This document shows, in pieces, positions 26,512 to 38,323 of a stretch of 64,000 bases of DNA (its first letter is position 1; each line of letters begins with the position of its first letter). Origin of the DNA: Desulfohalobiaceae bacterium S24 (lineage in GTDB: Bacteria > Desulfobacterota > Desulfovibrionia > Desulfovibrionales > Desulfothermaceae); contig JAABTT010000001.1 of the NCBI GenBank assembly GCA_011389765.1, positions 99,754 to 163,753 on the forward strand, in the 5' to 3' direction. The notes beneath the pieces were generated by a model. The model had not been told where the DNA came from and ran no database searches. It worked only from the letters and a program-made list of their open reading frames with translations. The position numbers and the translations under genes were made by a program.

Positions 26512-27402
26512 TTACGAGTCAGAGCCGCGGATGAGTCCCACTGCCGCGGTGATCACCAGGCTCCCGCCGAAAAGGGTCGACCAGCCCAGGGTCTCCGCAA
26601 ACAAAAGATAGCCGTAAACAGCTCCGAAAAGGACCTCCAGCATACTGATGATGCCCACCCGGGGGGAAGGGATGAAACTCAGGGCCTGGTTGGTCGCAAT
26701 GTGGGCCAGAACCGCGAGCAGGCCGATGGCGCCGAGCCACCAGAGGCCGGCAGTGGAAACCAGAACCCCGGATGAACTGGAGAGAAGCGGCAGAAAGCAG
26801 ACCAGACAGCCCACAGCCGAGATATAGAATAGCGGGGTCAGGGCGTTGTTCTCCGGGCTGACCCGCCGAATCAGGGTCATGGTTAGTCCGAGGCCGGCTG
26901 AAGCCCCGAGAGCGGAGACATGCCCCAGGCTGACCGCCAGGCCCTGGCTGTGGCCTGACCAGAGGATGAGCACGGTGCCGAAAAAGGCGAGTGCGATGCA
27001 GATCCAGTCCCGGCGGCAGATCCGATCCCGGGCCAAGAGTGGAGAGATGAGAGCGGCCACGGCCGGATAGGTATAAAACAGGATAAGGGCCTGGAACAGC
27101 GGGATGGTGAGCAGGGCATAGGTCAGACAGAGAATCCCGGCCGTCCCGGTCAATCCCTGGAGCAGCAGGACGCTTTGCCTGCGGCCTTTCAGGCTCAATC
27201 CGCCGAGCCTGGCCGCCGCCAGGAGGAAGACCACGGCAAAGAGGCTTCGGCCGAACATCATATGCCAGACCGAAAGGTGCGCTTCTGAAAAGCGGATGGC
27301 GAGATTGAGAAAGGAGAAGAAAATCGCGGCCAGAACCGCCAGGACCGCACCGGCCAGATTTGCTGAAATTTTCCGCTGCGGGCCGGTGGTCTGCAGCTTC
27401 AT
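26512..27402 (-). CDS. EamA/DMT-family transporter
   Basis: A 296-residue protein with ten predicted membrane helices and two EamA repeats ([32 protein letters not shown] at the N-terminus; [35 protein letters not shown] near residues 240-275, the usual second-repeat signature). It is distinct in sequence from the EamA protein at 24742. Its ATG overlaps the hisA stop by four bases, so it is the last gene of the tat-his unit. The substrate is unknown; linkage to histidine genes is suggestive only. Confidence 0.85.
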   Translation of the reverse strand: MKLQTTGPQRKISANLAGAVLAVLAAIFFSFLNLAIRFSEAHLSVWHMMFGRSLFAVVFLLAAARLGGLSLKGRRQSVLLLQGLTGTAGILCLTYALLTIPLFQALILFYTYPAVAALISPLLARDRICRRDWICIALAFFGTVLILWSGHSQGLAVSLGHVSALGASAGLGLTMTLIRRVSPENNALTPLFYISAVGCLVCFLPLLSSSSGVLVSTAGLWWLGAIGLLAVLAHIATNQALSFIPSPRVGIISMLEVLFGAVYGYLLFAETLGWSTLFGGSLVITAAVGLIRGSDS

Positions 27403-28127
27403 CTGCCGGAGAGCCAGTGCAGGGCCTGGGCGAAGTCGAGGGTTTTTTCGTAGATGGCCTTGCCGGTGATCACCCCGCTCAGCCCCTTGGCCTCCAGCGG
27501 GGCCAGTTGCTGGATATCATCCAGGTTGGTGACCCCACCGGCGACGATCACCGGGAGTTCGGTGCGATTGAGCAGGGCCTCCACTGCGGCCAGGTTCACC
27601 CCGGTCTGCATCCCGTCTCGATGGATATCGGTGTAAATGATGAAGGCGACTCCGATTTTTTCCAATTCCGGCAGGACCTGTTCAATCCTCAGGCCGCTGT
27701 CCTGGACCCAGCCTTTGGATTTGAGCCGTCCCTGATCCGCATCCAGCGAGACTCCGATCCGTCCCGGATAGGCGCTGCAGATGGCCTGCAGACCTTGCTT
27801 GTCCTCCAGGGCCATGGTTCCGATGATCAGCCGGGAGACCCCGGCTTCAAAATACCTCTGCCCGGTCTGCAGATCGCGGACTCCGCCCCCGAGCTGGACC
27901 GGTGTGCGGGTTTCATGACAGATCCGGCGGATGATGTCGAAATTAACCGGTTCACCCTGAAAGGCGCCGTCCAGATCAATGACATGGAGCCATTGCGCCC
28001 CTGAGGCCGTCCAATGCAGAGCCGCCTGAACCGGATCCTGGGAAAAGATGGTCACATCTTCGGCCTTGCCCTGCTTTAGCCGGACGCATTTGCCTCCTTT
28101 GATATCCACGGCCGGAAAGAGGATCAT
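27399..28127 (-). CDS. hisA: ProFAR isomerase (HisA)
   Basis: A 242-residue beta/alpha-barrel enzyme that isomerises ProFAR to PRFAR in histidine synthesis. It has the catalytic Asp in [14 protein letters not shown] at the N-terminus, [14 protein letters not shown] near residue 76, the second catalytic Asp in [14 protein letters not shown] near residue 168 and [13 protein letters not shown] near residue 193 (phosphate binding). The start overlaps the lipoprotein stop by four bases. The gene order hisB-lipoprotein-hisA is unusual; the other his genes are not in the window. Confidence 0.94.
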   Translation of the reverse strand: MILFPAVDIKGGKCVRLKQGKAEDVTIFSQDPVQAALHWTASGAQWLHVIDLDGAFQGEPVNFDIIRRICHETRTPVQLGGGVRDLQTGQRYFEAGVSRLIIGTMALEDKQGLQAICSAYPGRIGVSLDADQGRLKSKGWVQDSGLRIEQVLPELEKIGVAFIIYTDIHRDGMQTGVNLAAVEALLNRTELPVIVAGGVTNLDDIQQLAPLEAKGLSGVITGKAIYEKTLDFAQALHWLSGR

Positions 28128-28768
28128 AAGCCAAGCTCCTCCAGACCCTGGGCAATGCCTTCAGCGGCCAGGGCCCGGGCTGTGACCCATTTCCCAGCTC
28201 GTTTGAAAAAAAGGGAAAGGGTCAGCAGATTTTCAGACAGGGATTCCTGTTCCTTTTCATAATAAAAGCGCCGGCTCACTTCCCCTGTTTGAACATCCAG
28301 GAGATAGAGATTGAAAGCCACTTTGGCCGGCTGCTGGACGGCCCACTGGTCGCCTTGCCGTTCCCGCCAGTCAAGGAGCTGGGGAATCAAAAGAAATTCA
28401 GCCGGGATGCATCGTCCGACCAGGTTCCAATATTTTCGGGCCTGCAGACGCTCCCGGGCTTGTTCCTGGAGCACGATCTCCCGGCACTGTCTCACGAAGG
28501 CCATGCCCTGATAGGGCTCTCTGCCTCTGGTCTCGAGTTCATCAATGAGGATTTTATCCAGAGCGTTCAGAACATTGGTTTCGATAGTGTGCAGCTCCGG
28601 AATCCGGCTTTCGACAAACAGTTCATGACTGCTGTCGGGAACTGAAAAACCGGCAACAGCCAGCCTGGCCTTGTCCGGGAGAGGTCTGGGAACCGAGACC
28701 GGGGCGCAGCCGCCGAATAAGAGGCCTGCGCAAAGAATGCCGGTAAAGATCCATGCACAGCGTTTCAA
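28124..28768 (-). CDS. Lipoprotein of unknown function within the his cluster
   Basis: A 214-residue protein with a lipoprotein signal: [20 protein letters not shown], the cysteine at about residue 21 being the lipidation site. The start is TTG at 28766-28768, chosen because AGGGAG lies six bases upstream and because it gives a well-formed signal; its TTG overlaps the hisB TGA. The mature part ([76 protein letters not shown]) resembles CsgG/LpoB-like envelope lipoproteins in layout, but this is not a firm assignment. Translational coupling on both sides (hisB and hisA) suggests regular coexpression. Function unknown. Confidence 0.7.
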   Translation of the reverse strand: MKRCAWIFTGILCAGLLFGGCAPVSVPRPLPDKARLAVAGFSVPDSSHELFVESRIPELHTIETNVLNALDKILIDELETRGREPYQGMAFVRQCREIVLQEQARERLQARKYWNLVGRCIPAEFLLIPQLLDWRERQGDQWAVQQPAKVAFNLYLLDVQTGEVSRRFYYEKEQESLSENLLTLSLFFKRAGKWVTARALAAEGIAQGLEELGL

Positions 28769-29352
28769 TCGAGACTCCCTTTTGTGCTGCGTATTCCTGA
28801 TTGTTCCAGGGTCAGAGCCTGGCGAAAACACAAGCCCAGTCCTTTGCAGGCCGATTCCAACAGGTGGTGTCCATTGCGGCCGTAACAATAATTGATGTGC
28901 AGATTCATTCCGGCTCTGTAGGCCAGGGATTTGAAAAACTCCCGCCAGAGGTCTTTTTCCTGATTGAAAATCTGAGCCGGCAGAATGGCGTCCCGGTAGA
29001 CCAGATAGGGCCGTCCGGAGAGATCAATGCTTACTTCGGCCAGGGCCTCGTCCATGGGGACTCTGGACCAGCCTACCCTGGCCAGACCGGATTTGTCGGC
29101 TACAATCCTGGCGAGGGCCTCTCCCAGGCAGAGCCCCGTGTCTTCCAGGGTGTGATGCGCATCTACCTCCAAATCGCCGCGGGCCTTTATCTGCAGATCG
29201 AATCCGGCCCAGAAAGCGATCAGGTTCAGCATGTGATCGGCAAAGCCGAGACCGGTATCGACCTGGATCCGGCCCTGCCCATGGATGTCCAAATCCACGC
29301 TGATCCGGGTCTCATTGGTTTCTCTGGTGTAGTGGGCGCTGTGTTGGTTCAT
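28765..29352 (-). CDS. hisB: Imidazoleglycerol-phosphate dehydratase (HisB)
   Basis: A 195-residue single-domain dehydratase of histidine synthesis. Both Mn-binding repeats are seen: [19 protein letters not shown] and [17 protein letters not shown] in the first half, and [28 protein letters not shown] in the second (HHxxE motifs). The length is typical of monofunctional enzymes. Start: ATG at 29352; the region before it is a 9-base repeat array, with no visible Shine-Dalgarno. Its stop overlaps the TTG start of the lipoprotein gene. Confidence 0.93.
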   Translation of the reverse strand: MNQHSAHYTRETNETRISVDLDIHGQGRIQVDTGLGFADHMLNLIAFWAGFDLQIKARGDLEVDAHHTLEDTGLCLGEALARIVADKSGLARVGWSRVPMDEALAEVSIDLSGRPYLVYRDAILPAQIFNQEKDLWREFFKSLAYRAGMNLHINYCYGRNGHHLLESACKGLGLCFRQALTLEQSGIRSTKGSLD

Positions 29353-29356
29353 GCTT

Positions 29357-29459
29357 GTTCGGTTTGGTTCGGTTTGTACGGTTTATACGGTTTATACGGT
29401 TTGTGCGGTTTGTACGGTTTGTACGGTTTGTAAGGTTTATGCGGTTTATACGGTTTGGT
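29357..29459. repeat. 9-base tandem array (GTTTATACG/GTTTGTACG)
   Basis: About eleven units of GTTTGTACG, GTTTATACG, GTTTGTGCG and close variants fill the whole space between hisB and tatC. Unlike the other arrays, the period is nine, so any frame reads as a repeated tripeptide; this is not a gene. Confidence 0.93.
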
Positions 29460-30266
29460 TCAGCCGGCGGTATCGGCTTTGCTTTCCTTGGACTGCTTTT
29501 TCTTCTCCCGTTCGGGTTCTTTTCTGCCGAAAAAATAGGCGATCCAGATGCCGACTTCGTAGAGAATGATCAGGGGACCGGCCATAAAGGCCTGGGTGAA
29601 AACATCCGGAGGTGTGAGCATGGCTGAGAGCAGAAAAGCGGTGAGAATGGAGTATTTTCTGACTTTTCGAAGTTTCTGGGAAGTGACCAGGCCTAAACGG
29701 GCCAGAAAAAAGATCACCAGGGGGAGTTCAAATACGATTCCGAAGGCCAGCAAGAGGCGGAAAGAAAAAGTAAAGCCTTCTTTCATGCTGATCATCGGCT
29801 CGATGTAAATATTGGCGAATCCCATGAAAAACTGATAGGCAAAGGGGAAGATGATAAAATAGCCAAAGACGCTGCCGCTGATGAACAACAGGGCCGAACA
29901 GAAGGAGATCGGGAAGATGTATTTCCGTTCGTTGGAATAGAGTCCGGGTTTCACAAACAGCCAGAGCTGGTAGAAAATATAGGGCGAAGTCAGAAAAAGC
30001 CCGGCCAGAAAGGCGGTCTTGATGTAGGTGAAAAAGGCTTCGTGGGGGGCTGTATAGATCATGGAGCTGCCTTCGGGAAAGGCCTCGAACAAAGGGAGCA
30101 TGAGCCAGTTAAAGAGCTGCCTGGCAAATGCGTAGCAGGCCAGCATGCCGAGAAAAGCCGCCGCAAGACAGCGGGTGAGGGCTTTGCGGAGATCGTCCAG
30201 ATGATCCAAAAAACCCATTTCCCCGTCACTCTTTGGGGATTGCCTGCTTTTTTGGGAATCAGGCAT
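29460..30266 (-). CDS. tatC: Twin-arginine translocase subunit TatC
   Basis: A 268-residue membrane protein with six transmembrane segments. The N-terminal signature EMGFLDHLDDLRKALTRCL and the periplasmic/TM region with FPFAYQFFMGFANIYIEPMISMKEGF match TatC, the receptor for twin-arginine signal peptides. The start (MPDSQKS) at 30266 overlaps the tatB gene by eight bases; longer upstream starts would overlap further. The C-terminal tail is Lys/Glu-rich. The window contains at least one likely Tat substrate, the binding protein at 53096-54688. Confidence 0.92.
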   Translation of the reverse strand: MPDSQKSRQSPKSDGEMGFLDHLDDLRKALTRCLAAAFLGMLACYAFARQLFNWLMLPLFEAFPEGSSMIYTAPHEAFFTYIKTAFLAGLFLTSPYIFYQLWLFVKPGLYSNERKYIFPISFCSALLFISGSVFGYFIIFPFAYQFFMGFANIYIEPMISMKEGFTFSFRLLLAFGIVFELPLVIFFLARLGLVTSQKLRKVRKYSILTAFLLSAMLTPPDVFTQAFMAGPLIILYEVGIWIAYFFGRKEPEREKKKQSKESKADTAG

Positions 30267-30753
30267 CCCGTTTTTCCCCGTGGCCTGCCCGGTCTTCAGG
30301 TTCAGGGCTTTCTTTTGAAACCTTTTCCTGCTGCGCAAATTGCCGCTCATTACCCGGGGCGGCATTTTCTTCGGATTCGGAGCCGGGACTGTCCGCCTGC
30401 TTCCGGTCTTCCGCCTCTGTTTCTAGCTCGGCAGACGTGTATGTTTCCTCCATGCCCTTGCTTTCAGCCATATCCGCCTCCGATGACGACGGAGGGTCGG
30501 TGCTGAATTCGGCGGCGGGATCATCAGCCGGCCCTTCAGTGGCGGAGCGGTCCTGGGTCTTTTTTTCTTCTTCTTCCATTTCAGCCAGATGGGTCTCCAT
30601 GTCAATGGTCCGTTTCATGTCGGAACTCATTTTTTTGAACTCAGCCATGCCTTTCCCAAGGGCCTTGGCCACTTCCGGCAGCTTCGAGGGGCCGATCACC
30701 AAGAGGGCCACGGCCAGAATGATCAAAACTTCAGTTGTTCCTATCCCAAACAT
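30259..30753 (-). CDS. tatB: Sec-independent translocase protein TatB
   Basis: A 164-residue protein with a single N-terminal membrane helix (MFGIGTTEVLIILAVALLVIGP), the conserved GPSKLPEVAKALGKGMAEFKK amphipathic helix and a long acidic, disordered tail. The length and the glutamate near residue 8 favour TatB over TatA. It is coupled to tatC by overlap. The tail, rich in Glu, Ser and Pro, is longer than in E. coli TatA. Confidence 0.88.
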   Translation of the reverse strand: MFGIGTTEVLIILAVALLVIGPSKLPEVAKALGKGMAEFKKMSSDMKRTIDMETHLAEMEEEEKKTQDRSATEGPADDPAAEFSTDPPSSSEADMAESKGMEETYTSAELETEAEDRKQADSPGSESEENAAPGNERQFAQQEKVSKESPEPEDRAGHGEKRDA

Positions 30754-30876
30754 GTGCTCTCGCCCCTGGTGCTAAAGGATTGATGAGTGCAGGAGATGAC
30801 AAAAAACCTTGTGCCAGCTCCCTTGATATACCTCCGGACCTTGCCGAAGGTCAATGTCCATTTCTGCGGCCGCTCT

Positions 30877-32424
30877 TTACTCCCATTCAATCGTACTCGG
30901 AGGCTTGGAGGAAATATCCAAAACGACCCGGTTGACGCCTTTGACTTCATTGATGATTCGATTCGAGATTTGGGCCAGTACCTCGGGAGGCAGCCGGGAC
31001 CAGTCCGCCGTCATGGCGTCTTTACTGTCCACAAGCCGCAGGGCGATGACATGTTCATAGGTGCGCTCGTCACCCATCACGCCGACGGTCTTCAAGGGCA
31101 GGAGGACGGCAAAACCCTGCCAGATTTTGTAGTACCAGCCTGAGGCCATGAGCTCATTGTGGACGATTTTGTCCGCCTTGCGCAGGATTTCCAAGCGTTC
31201 GGCGGTCACTTCGCCGATGATCCGAATGGCAAGTCCGGGTCCGGGAAAGGGATGCCGCCAGACCAGGAAATCAGGCATGCCCAGCTCGACAGCGACTTTG
31301 CGGACCTCGTCCTTGAACAGCTCCCTCAAGGGCTCCACCAGTTTGAGCTGCATCTTTTCAGGAAGTCCGCCCACGTTGTGATGGCTTTTGATCACCGCGG
31401 AAGGGCCTTTGAAGGATACGCTTTCAATGACGTCCGGGTAGAGGGTTCCCTGAGCCAGAAAGTTTACCCCGGGGATTTTCCGGGCTTCCTGTTCAAAGAC
31501 TTCGATAAAGGTAGCGCCGATGATTTTGCGTTTTTTTTCCGGGTCCTCAACGCCCTCCAATTGGGAAAGAAAGAGTTCCCTGGCCTGGACATGGTGCAGG
31601 TTAAGTTCGAAATGTTTTTGCAGGTACTGAATGACTTCCCGGCCTTCCCCGGCCCGGAGCAGGCCGTTGTCCACAAAAATGCAGTGCAGTTGTTTGCCGA
31701 CGGCTTTGTGCAGCAGGGCGGAGACCACTGTTGAATCGATGCCTCCGCTCAAACCGCAGACCACTTGCCGGTCGCCCACGGTCTCCGGGAGCCGGAGCAG
31801 AAGGTCGTCCACAAAAGAGGCCATGTTCCAGTTGCCCTGGAGACCGACGACTTCAAAAAGAAAATTTCTCAGGATTTGGCTGCCTTCTTCGGTGTGGGAG
31901 ACTTCCGGATGGAACTGCAGCCCATAGATCTTTTTTTCCGGATTGGCCATGGCCGCTGCCTCCACCTGAGGCGTGCCTCCGATGCTCGAAAACCCCGGCG
32001 GCAGTTCCAGCACTTTGTCTCCGTGGGACATCCAGGCCTGCAGGGGGCCCTCTTGTTTGATCCCGTTCCAGAGAAGGCTGTCCCGGGTCAGGGTCAGCTC
32101 GACCCGGCCGTACTCCCGGTCTTGGGCCGGAACCACCCGTCCTCCGAAATTCAGGGCCAGGTATTGCATGCCGTAACAGATGCCCAGCACGGGCAGCCCA
32201 AGGTCAAGAATGCCCGGATCGAGTTTTGGCGAATCCGGGTCGCAGACGCTGGCCGGTCCGCCGGAGAGAATAAGAGCCTCGGGCTGCAGCTTCTTCAGTT
32301 CTTGACAGGCAATGGTGCAGGGCTGGATTTCAGAGTAGACCCCGGCTTCCCGAATCCGTCTGGCGATAAGCTGGGTGTATTGCGATCCAAAATCGAGGAT
32401 GATGATTTTTTCAATGGCCTGCAT
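30877..32424 (-). CDS. guaA: GMP synthase (glutamine-hydrolysing)
   Basis: A 515-residue two-domain enzyme that converts XMP to GMP. The class I amidotransferase domain has the catalytic Cys in [11 protein letters not shown] near residue 83 and the His-Glu pair in [13 protein letters not shown] near residue 170. The ATP-pyrophosphatase domain has the P-loop [13 protein letters not shown] near residue 225, and the C-terminal dimerisation domain ends IEWE. AGGAAG lies four bases before the ATG. It is downstream of guaB but separated by 369 bases of repeat-rich DNA. Confidence 0.96.
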   Translation of the reverse strand: MQAIEKIIILDFGSQYTQLIARRIREAGVYSEIQPCTIACQELKKLQPEALILSGGPASVCDPDSPKLDPGILDLGLPVLGICYGMQYLALNFGGRVVPAQDREYGRVELTLTRDSLLWNGIKQEGPLQAWMSHGDKVLELPPGFSSIGGTPQVEAAAMANPEKKIYGLQFHPEVSHTEEGSQILRNFLFEVVGLQGNWNMASFVDDLLLRLPETVGDRQVVCGLSGGIDSTVVSALLHKAVGKQLHCIFVDNGLLRAGEGREVIQYLQKHFELNLHHVQARELFLSQLEGVEDPEKKRKIIGATFIEVFEQEARKIPGVNFLAQGTLYPDVIESVSFKGPSAVIKSHHNVGGLPEKMQLKLVEPLRELFKDEVRKVAVELGMPDFLVWRHPFPGPGLAIRIIGEVTAERLEILRKADKIVHNELMASGWYYKIWQGFAVLLPLKTVGVMGDERTYEHVIALRLVDSKDAMTADWSRLPPEVLAQISNRIINEVKGVNRVVLDISSKPPSTIEWE

Positions 32425-32793
32425 AGGGCTTCCTAAAGAATTGAAGATTTAAGATTGAAGATAGAATATTGCTGAGTACAGAGCTCTTCACCGAGAGCTA
32501 AAATTTGAGAATATTTTTAAACAAATATCAGCTCTTGATAAATTCGAAGCACGAAATTCGATATTATGTCCAATTTTGAAGCCATTTAAAATGTATCTCA
32601 TTATTTTAAGCTGTTAAGGTTTAATACCATAGCACTGTTACGAAGTCTGAAGTATTGCCCTCTCTTCTCCAATTTCCAGTTTCAAATTTCCATCTCCCGG
32701 CATTATAGAGTCTTTAACCCAGGTTTTGGATAGAGCCATGGTAACTTCTTGATTTTCTTATATTCAGCAATATTAAATCTTCAATCTTCAATC
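32425..32793. repeat. Repeat-rich guaB-guaA gap with a nested insertion
   Basis: The gap holds no gene. Degenerate GATTGAA heptamers lie near 32440-32465. At 32479-32649 is a dispersed element whose inverted 82-bp copy lies at 35432-35513; the copy here is interrupted after position 32518 by about 91 bases that include the 24-base segment shared with 15081-15104. At 32727-32774 is a second element ending TATTCAGCAATATT (32761-32774), shared with 39147-39160 and 43952-43965, followed by ATCTTCA heptamers up to the guaB TAG at 32794. Confidence 0.75.
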
Positions 32794-34576
<1,783 letters not shown>

Positions 34577-34788
34577 CAAAGCTGGCTACGCCCGCAACCC
34601 AAAGGTTCCAGGTTCACGGTTCACGGTTAAGAAAAAAAACAGTTTTTCAAACGACACAGAATGTATCTTCCGAATATCTTTCTCTTCAAACCGTGAACCG
34701 TGAACCTGGAACCGTGAACCATATCCAACAAGGACTTCAACTGCTTCGGAGCAACACATTTTCTTGTTTTCTATGACAGAGATTAACC
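34577..34788 (-). repeat. 212-bp hairpin repeat element, copy A (inverted relative to copy B)
   Basis: Nearly identical, inverted, to 61109-61327. The ends of the fold are heptamer arms: GGTTCCAGGTTCACGGTTCA-type on one side and the complementary array on the other, around a core of about 60 bases. Copy A has two GTGAACC units where copy B has three, so the length difference is exactly seven bases. One end carries the conserved TTTGGGTTGCGGGC box, seen also in the partial copies at 50794-50912 and 57606-57672. Confidence 0.9.
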
Positions 34789-34825
34789 GATATGTCTAAC
34801 AATGCTTGAGCAGCTGGATCAGTCT

Positions 34826-35428
34826 ATGAACGTACTGTTGGATAGGGACGGGACTTTGATTGAGGACCGGAACTATCTGTCCGATCCCGGACAAGTGCGG
34901 CTGTTCCCCGGGGTCGCCCCGGCCCTGAAGTCTCTGATGGAACATGGCTGCAAACTTTTTCTGGTCACCAATCAATCCGGGATCGGCAGGGGGCTTTTGA
35001 CTCCTGCGGAGTATGCTCGGGTTCATGAACGTCTCCAGGATCTATTGGCTGAAAGGCATGTTTTCTTTGCGGACCATGTTTTTTGCCCGCATGCCCCGGA
35101 CGACCGGTGCGCCTGCAGAAAGCCGGGGACCGGCATGTGGGACCAACTGTCGGCACGATATGGATTGCTCCCGGAGCAGAGCCTTATTATCGGCGACAAG
35201 CTCGCGGATGTGCAGTTTGGATTTCGGGCCGGCCTGGCCTGTGTAATGCTGGTTTTGACCGGATACGGGCGGAGGACGGCCCAGGCTCTCGGCATGACTC
35301 CGCTGCCTGAAAGCATGCGGTTTCAAGAGCACTCCTTGCATAAGGGACTGCTCCCTGTTCTGGCCAGAGATCTTCCGGCTGCCTGCGAGTGCATCCGAGG
35401 CTGCATCAGCCGGAAAAGACAGCCCTGA
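34826..35428 (+). CDS. gmhB: D-glycero-beta-D-manno-heptose 1,7-bisphosphate 7-phosphatase
   Basis: A 200-residue HAD-family phosphatase of LPS heptose synthesis. Motif I is LLDRDGTLIEDRNYL at the N-terminus, motif II VTNQSGIGRGLL near residue 46, and GDKLADVQFGFRAGL near residue 122 is motif IV. A zinc-type cysteine cluster FCPHAPDDRCACRKPGTGM near residue 86 is the GmhB signature. The ATG at 34826 puts motif I at its usual distance from the N-terminus; an ATG eight codons upstream is possible, and neither has a strong ribosome site. The C-terminus is slightly extended. msbA follows, which fits an LPS locus. Confidence 0.88.
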   Translation: MNVLLDRDGTLIEDRNYLSDPGQVRLFPGVAPALKSLMEHGCKLFLVTNQSGIGRGLLTPAEYARVHERLQDLLAERHVFFADHVFCPHAPDDRCACRKPGTGMWDQLSARYGLLPEQSLIIGDKLADVQFGFRAGLACVMLVLTGYGRRTAQALGMTPLPESMRFQEHSLHKGLLPVLARDLPAACECIRGCISRKRQP

Positions 35429-35431
35429 ATA

Positions 35432-35513
35432 CAGACTTCGTAACCGTGCTCTGCTATTAAACCGTAACAGCTCAAAAATATTCTCAAATTTTAACTCTCG
35501 GTGAAGAGTTCTG
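35432..35513 (-). repeat. 82-bp dispersed element, uninterrupted copy
   Basis: Inverse of the element at 32479-32649 but without the 91-base insertion seen there; outer parts match closely (CTTCACCGAGAG, AAAATTTGAGAATATTTTT). It fills most of the 99-base gmhB-msbA gap. Confidence 0.75.
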
Positions 35514-35527
35514 GAATAAGCTGAAGT

Positions 35528-37339
35528 ATGGGTTTTTTCGATACATTTTCCAAAGAGAATATACAACGCTCCCTGTATTTTTTGAAGCGGGTGCTCCGGT
35601 ATTTTCAGCCCTATTGGATCCGGCTGCTCATATCTGTTCTGTCCATGGGGGTGGTGGCCTTGTGCGCCGGATATTCCGCTTTTTTGGTCAAGCCGGCTTT
35701 GGATAAGATCTTTATCAACAAAGACGAGCAGGCTTTGAAGACCATTCCCCTCCTGGTGATTCTGGTTTTTGCGGTCAAAGGAGGATTTCGGGTTCTTCAG
35801 ACCTTTCAGATGCAGTATTGCGCCTTAAAGGTCCTGGAGACGCTTCGCAACGAGTTGCATTCCAAGATCATCAGGCTGCCCATGACCTTTTTTGAGCACA
35901 GCCAGGTGGGCATGCTCATGTCCAGGATCGTGAATGACATCAATCTGATCAGAAACAGTGTGCCGGAGATTATCATGCTTTTCCGGCATGTTTTTACTAT
36001 GCTGGCCTTGATCTTTGTTGCCTTTTATCGTGATCCGTATCTTTCCTGCTGGGCCATTGTGATTCTGCCCCTGGCTTTGGGGCCGGTGGTCTATTTCGGG
36101 CGGAAACTGCGCAAGCTGTCCAGGCGGAATCAAGAAAAACTGGCGGATATTTCGTCGATCCTGCAGGAGATATTCAGCAGCATCAAGGTAGTCAAAGCCT
36201 TTGCCATGGAAAAAGCCGAGGAAAAGAAATTTCAATTGCAAAACAGGAAGCTGGTGCGCATTGCCATCCAGGGCATGGTCTACTCGGCCATGTCCTCGCC
36301 GGTGATGGAATTCATCGGCGCCATGGGCATGGGTCTGGTGATTTTCTACGGGGGATATCAGGTCATGCAGGGCCATTCCACACCGGGAACCTTTTTTTCG
36401 TTTCTCACCGCCATGATGATGCTTTATGAACCCTTCAAGCACATCAGCAAATCCAATATGGTCCTGCAGAAGGCCCTGTCCGGGGCGGAACGCGTTTTTG
36501 AAATTCTGGATTCAGAGGAGATCAGGGAAGAGGACCGCGGCACGCGACATCTGGAGCCTGTTTTTCATGAACTCAGGTTTGAGGGAGTGAGCCATTGGTA
36601 TCAGGGCGGCCGCGAGTATGCCCTCCGGGATATCGATTTGAGCATTCAAAGCGGCGAGCGGGTGGCCATTGTCGGACCCAGCGGTTCAGGCAAAACCACC
36701 CTTGTCAATCTGATTCCCAGATTTTACATCCACAGGCAGGGTAGCATCAGGCTTAACGGGCAGGAGATTGAAACCTATCTCCTTGATGAGTTGAGACGGT
36801 TTATCGGGATCGTTTCCCAGGAAACCATCCTGTTCAACACCAGTATCCGGGATAACATCACCTATGGGCTGGGGGAGGTGGATCAGGAGAGACTGGAGTC
36901 GATCTGCCGGGTGGCCTTTGCCCTGGATTTTATCCGGCAGCTGCCCAGAGGCTTTGAGACCGTGATCGGAGAGCGGGGCGTGAAGCTCTCCGGCGGGGAG
37001 AAGCAGCGCCTGACCATTGCCAGGGCCCTCTTGAAGAATCCGCCTCTGCTTATTCTGGACGAGGCCACCAGCGCTCTGGATACGGAATCGGAACGGACCG
37101 TGCAGCAGGCCTTGGAAAATTTGATGTATCAACGTACCAGTATCGTTATTGCCCATCGGCTGTCCACCATTCATTCCGCGGACCGAATCCTGGTCATGGA
37201 AAAAGGACGGATCATCGATTGCGGGAACCATGATGCCCTGCTCACTCGCTGCGCGCTCTATCAAAAGCTTTACCACATGCAGTTCGAGGAGCAGAAAGCC
37301 TCTGAACAGGACGCGGCCTTGAACGGGGAAGCGAGATAG
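35528..37339 (+). CDS. msbA: Lipid A export ABC transporter MsbA
   Basis: A 603-residue half-transporter. Six membrane segments (about residues 20-325) precede an ATPase with Walker A GPSGSGKTTLVNLIPRFY near residue 384, the Q-loop in VSQETILFNTSIRDNITYG near residue 425, the signature LSGGEKQRLTIARALL near residue 490, Walker B LLILDEATSALDTESE near residue 510 and the H-loop IVIAHRLSTIHSADR. It should flip lipid A-core across the inner membrane. Linkage to gmhB supports MsbA over a drug exporter. The TAG stop lies 37 bases before the convergent lipA stop. Confidence 0.9.
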   Translation: MGFFDTFSKENIQRSLYFLKRVLRYFQPYWIRLLISVLSMGVVALCAGYSAFLVKPALDKIFINKDEQALKTIPLLVILVFAVKGGFRVLQTFQMQYCALKVLETLRNELHSKIIRLPMTFFEHSQVGMLMSRIVNDINLIRNSVPEIIMLFRHVFTMLALIFVAFYRDPYLSCWAIVILPLALGPVVYFGRKLRKLSRRNQEKLADISSILQEIFSSIKVVKAFAMEKAEEKKFQLQNRKLVRIAIQGMVYSAMSSPVMEFIGAMGMGLVIFYGGYQVMQGHSTPGTFFSFLTAMMMLYEPFKHISKSNMVLQKALSGAERVFEILDSEEIREEDRGTRHLEPVFHELRFEGVSHWYQGGREYALRDIDLSIQSGERVAIVGPSGSGKTTLVNLIPRFYIHRQGSIRLNGQEIETYLLDELRRFIGIVSQETILFNTSIRDNITYGLGEVDQERLESICRVAFALDFIRQLPRGFETVIGERGVKLSGGEKQRLTIARALLKNPPLLILDEATSALDTESERTVQQALENLMYQRTSIVIAHRLSTIHSADRILVMEKGRIIDCGNHDALLTRCALYQKLYHMQFEEQKASEQDAALNGEAR

Positions 37340-37375
37340 AGATTTTTCGATTCCTGTCTATCCGGATTTAAAGCT

Positions 37376-38278
37376 TCAAGCCGCTGCTGGAGGGCCTGCT
37401 TGCTCCTTGAACTGCCTGAGCAGGGATTCCGCCTGGTAGGAGCTGCGGACAAAAGGGCCGCTGATCGCGCAGTGAAAACCCAGATCATGGGCTGTCTGCT
37501 GCCATTCCTTGAATTCTTCGGGGGGCAGGTATCGGATCACGGGGAGATGGCCGGCTGTGGGCTGGAGGTACTGCCCCAGGGTCAGGATGGAACAGCCGGA
37601 TTGCAGAAGGTCTTGCAGAACCTCTTTGATTTCTGACGCTGTTTCCCCGAGGCCCAGCATGAGTCCGGATTTGAGGGGGAGTCCGGGACTGTTTTCCCGT
37701 ACAGTCGAGAGGACCTGGAGGGATCGCCGGTAATCGGCCTGGGGCCTGGCCGGCCCGTACAAGCGGGGCACGGTTTCCAGGTTGTGGTTGAAGACATCCG
37801 GTCCGGCTCCGGCCACTCCGGCTAAAGCGGCCTCGTTTCCTTGAAAATCCGGAACCAGGACTTCAACCTTAATGTTCGGGATAGCGGCCTTGAGTTCCTG
37901 AATGACTCGGACAAAACAGCCTGCCCCGCCGTCCTGAAGATCGTCCCGGGTGACCGAGGTCAGCACTGCATAACGAAGTCCAAGCTCCCGGGCAGCCCGG
38001 ACCACCCGACGGGCTTCATCCGGATCCGGCGGGGCATCAGGACCCTGGGCCACGGCGCAGAAACGGCAATCCCTGGTGCACTTGGAGCCCATGATCATGA
38101 AGGTGGCCGTTCGCCGGGAGAAGCATTCAAATTGATTGGGGCATTTGGCTTCCTGACACACGGTATGCAGACTGTGCGCGGCCAGCAGGTTCTGGACCTG
38201 TGCGTAGGCCGGTCCCGAGGGAAGTTTCTTCCGGAGCCAGCGGGGTTTCGGATTTCGAGTCTCGGTTTTCAATTTCAT
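37376..38278 (-). CDS. lipA: Lipoyl synthase
   Basis: A 300-residue radical SAM enzyme that inserts two sulfurs into octanoyl groups. The auxiliary cluster motif CQEAKCPNQFECF near residue 41 and the radical SAM motif CTRDCRFCAV near residue 67 are intact; RSSYQAE near residue 280 supplies the conserved serine. AAAGG lies upstream of the ATG. Together with lipB just upstream it provides lipoylation of the GcvH protein encoded in the same cluster. Confidence 0.96.
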   Translation of the reverse strand: MKLKTETRNPKPRWLRKKLPSGPAYAQVQNLLAAHSLHTVCQEAKCPNQFECFSRRTATFMIMGSKCTRDCRFCAVAQGPDAPPDPDEARRVVRAARELGLRYAVLTSVTRDDLQDGGAGCFVRVIQELKAAIPNIKVEVLVPDFQGNEAALAGVAGAGPDVFNHNLETVPRLYGPARPQADYRRSLQVLSTVRENSPGLPLKSGLMLGLGETASEIKEVLQDLLQSGCSILTLGQYLQPTAGHLPVIRYLPPEEFKEWQQTAHDLGFHCAISGPFVRSSYQAESLLRQFKEQAGPPAAA

Positions 38279-38323
38279 GATGATGCGCCTTTGAGGCTGA
38301 GCTCATTGCTTTATGGGGGCCTC

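Noticed and set aside
29355..29627. Open frame encoding repeated Val-Arg-Phe/Ile-Arg-Phe tripeptides
   Set aside because: The frame is produced by the 9-base array; it has no ribosome site and runs antisense into tatC.
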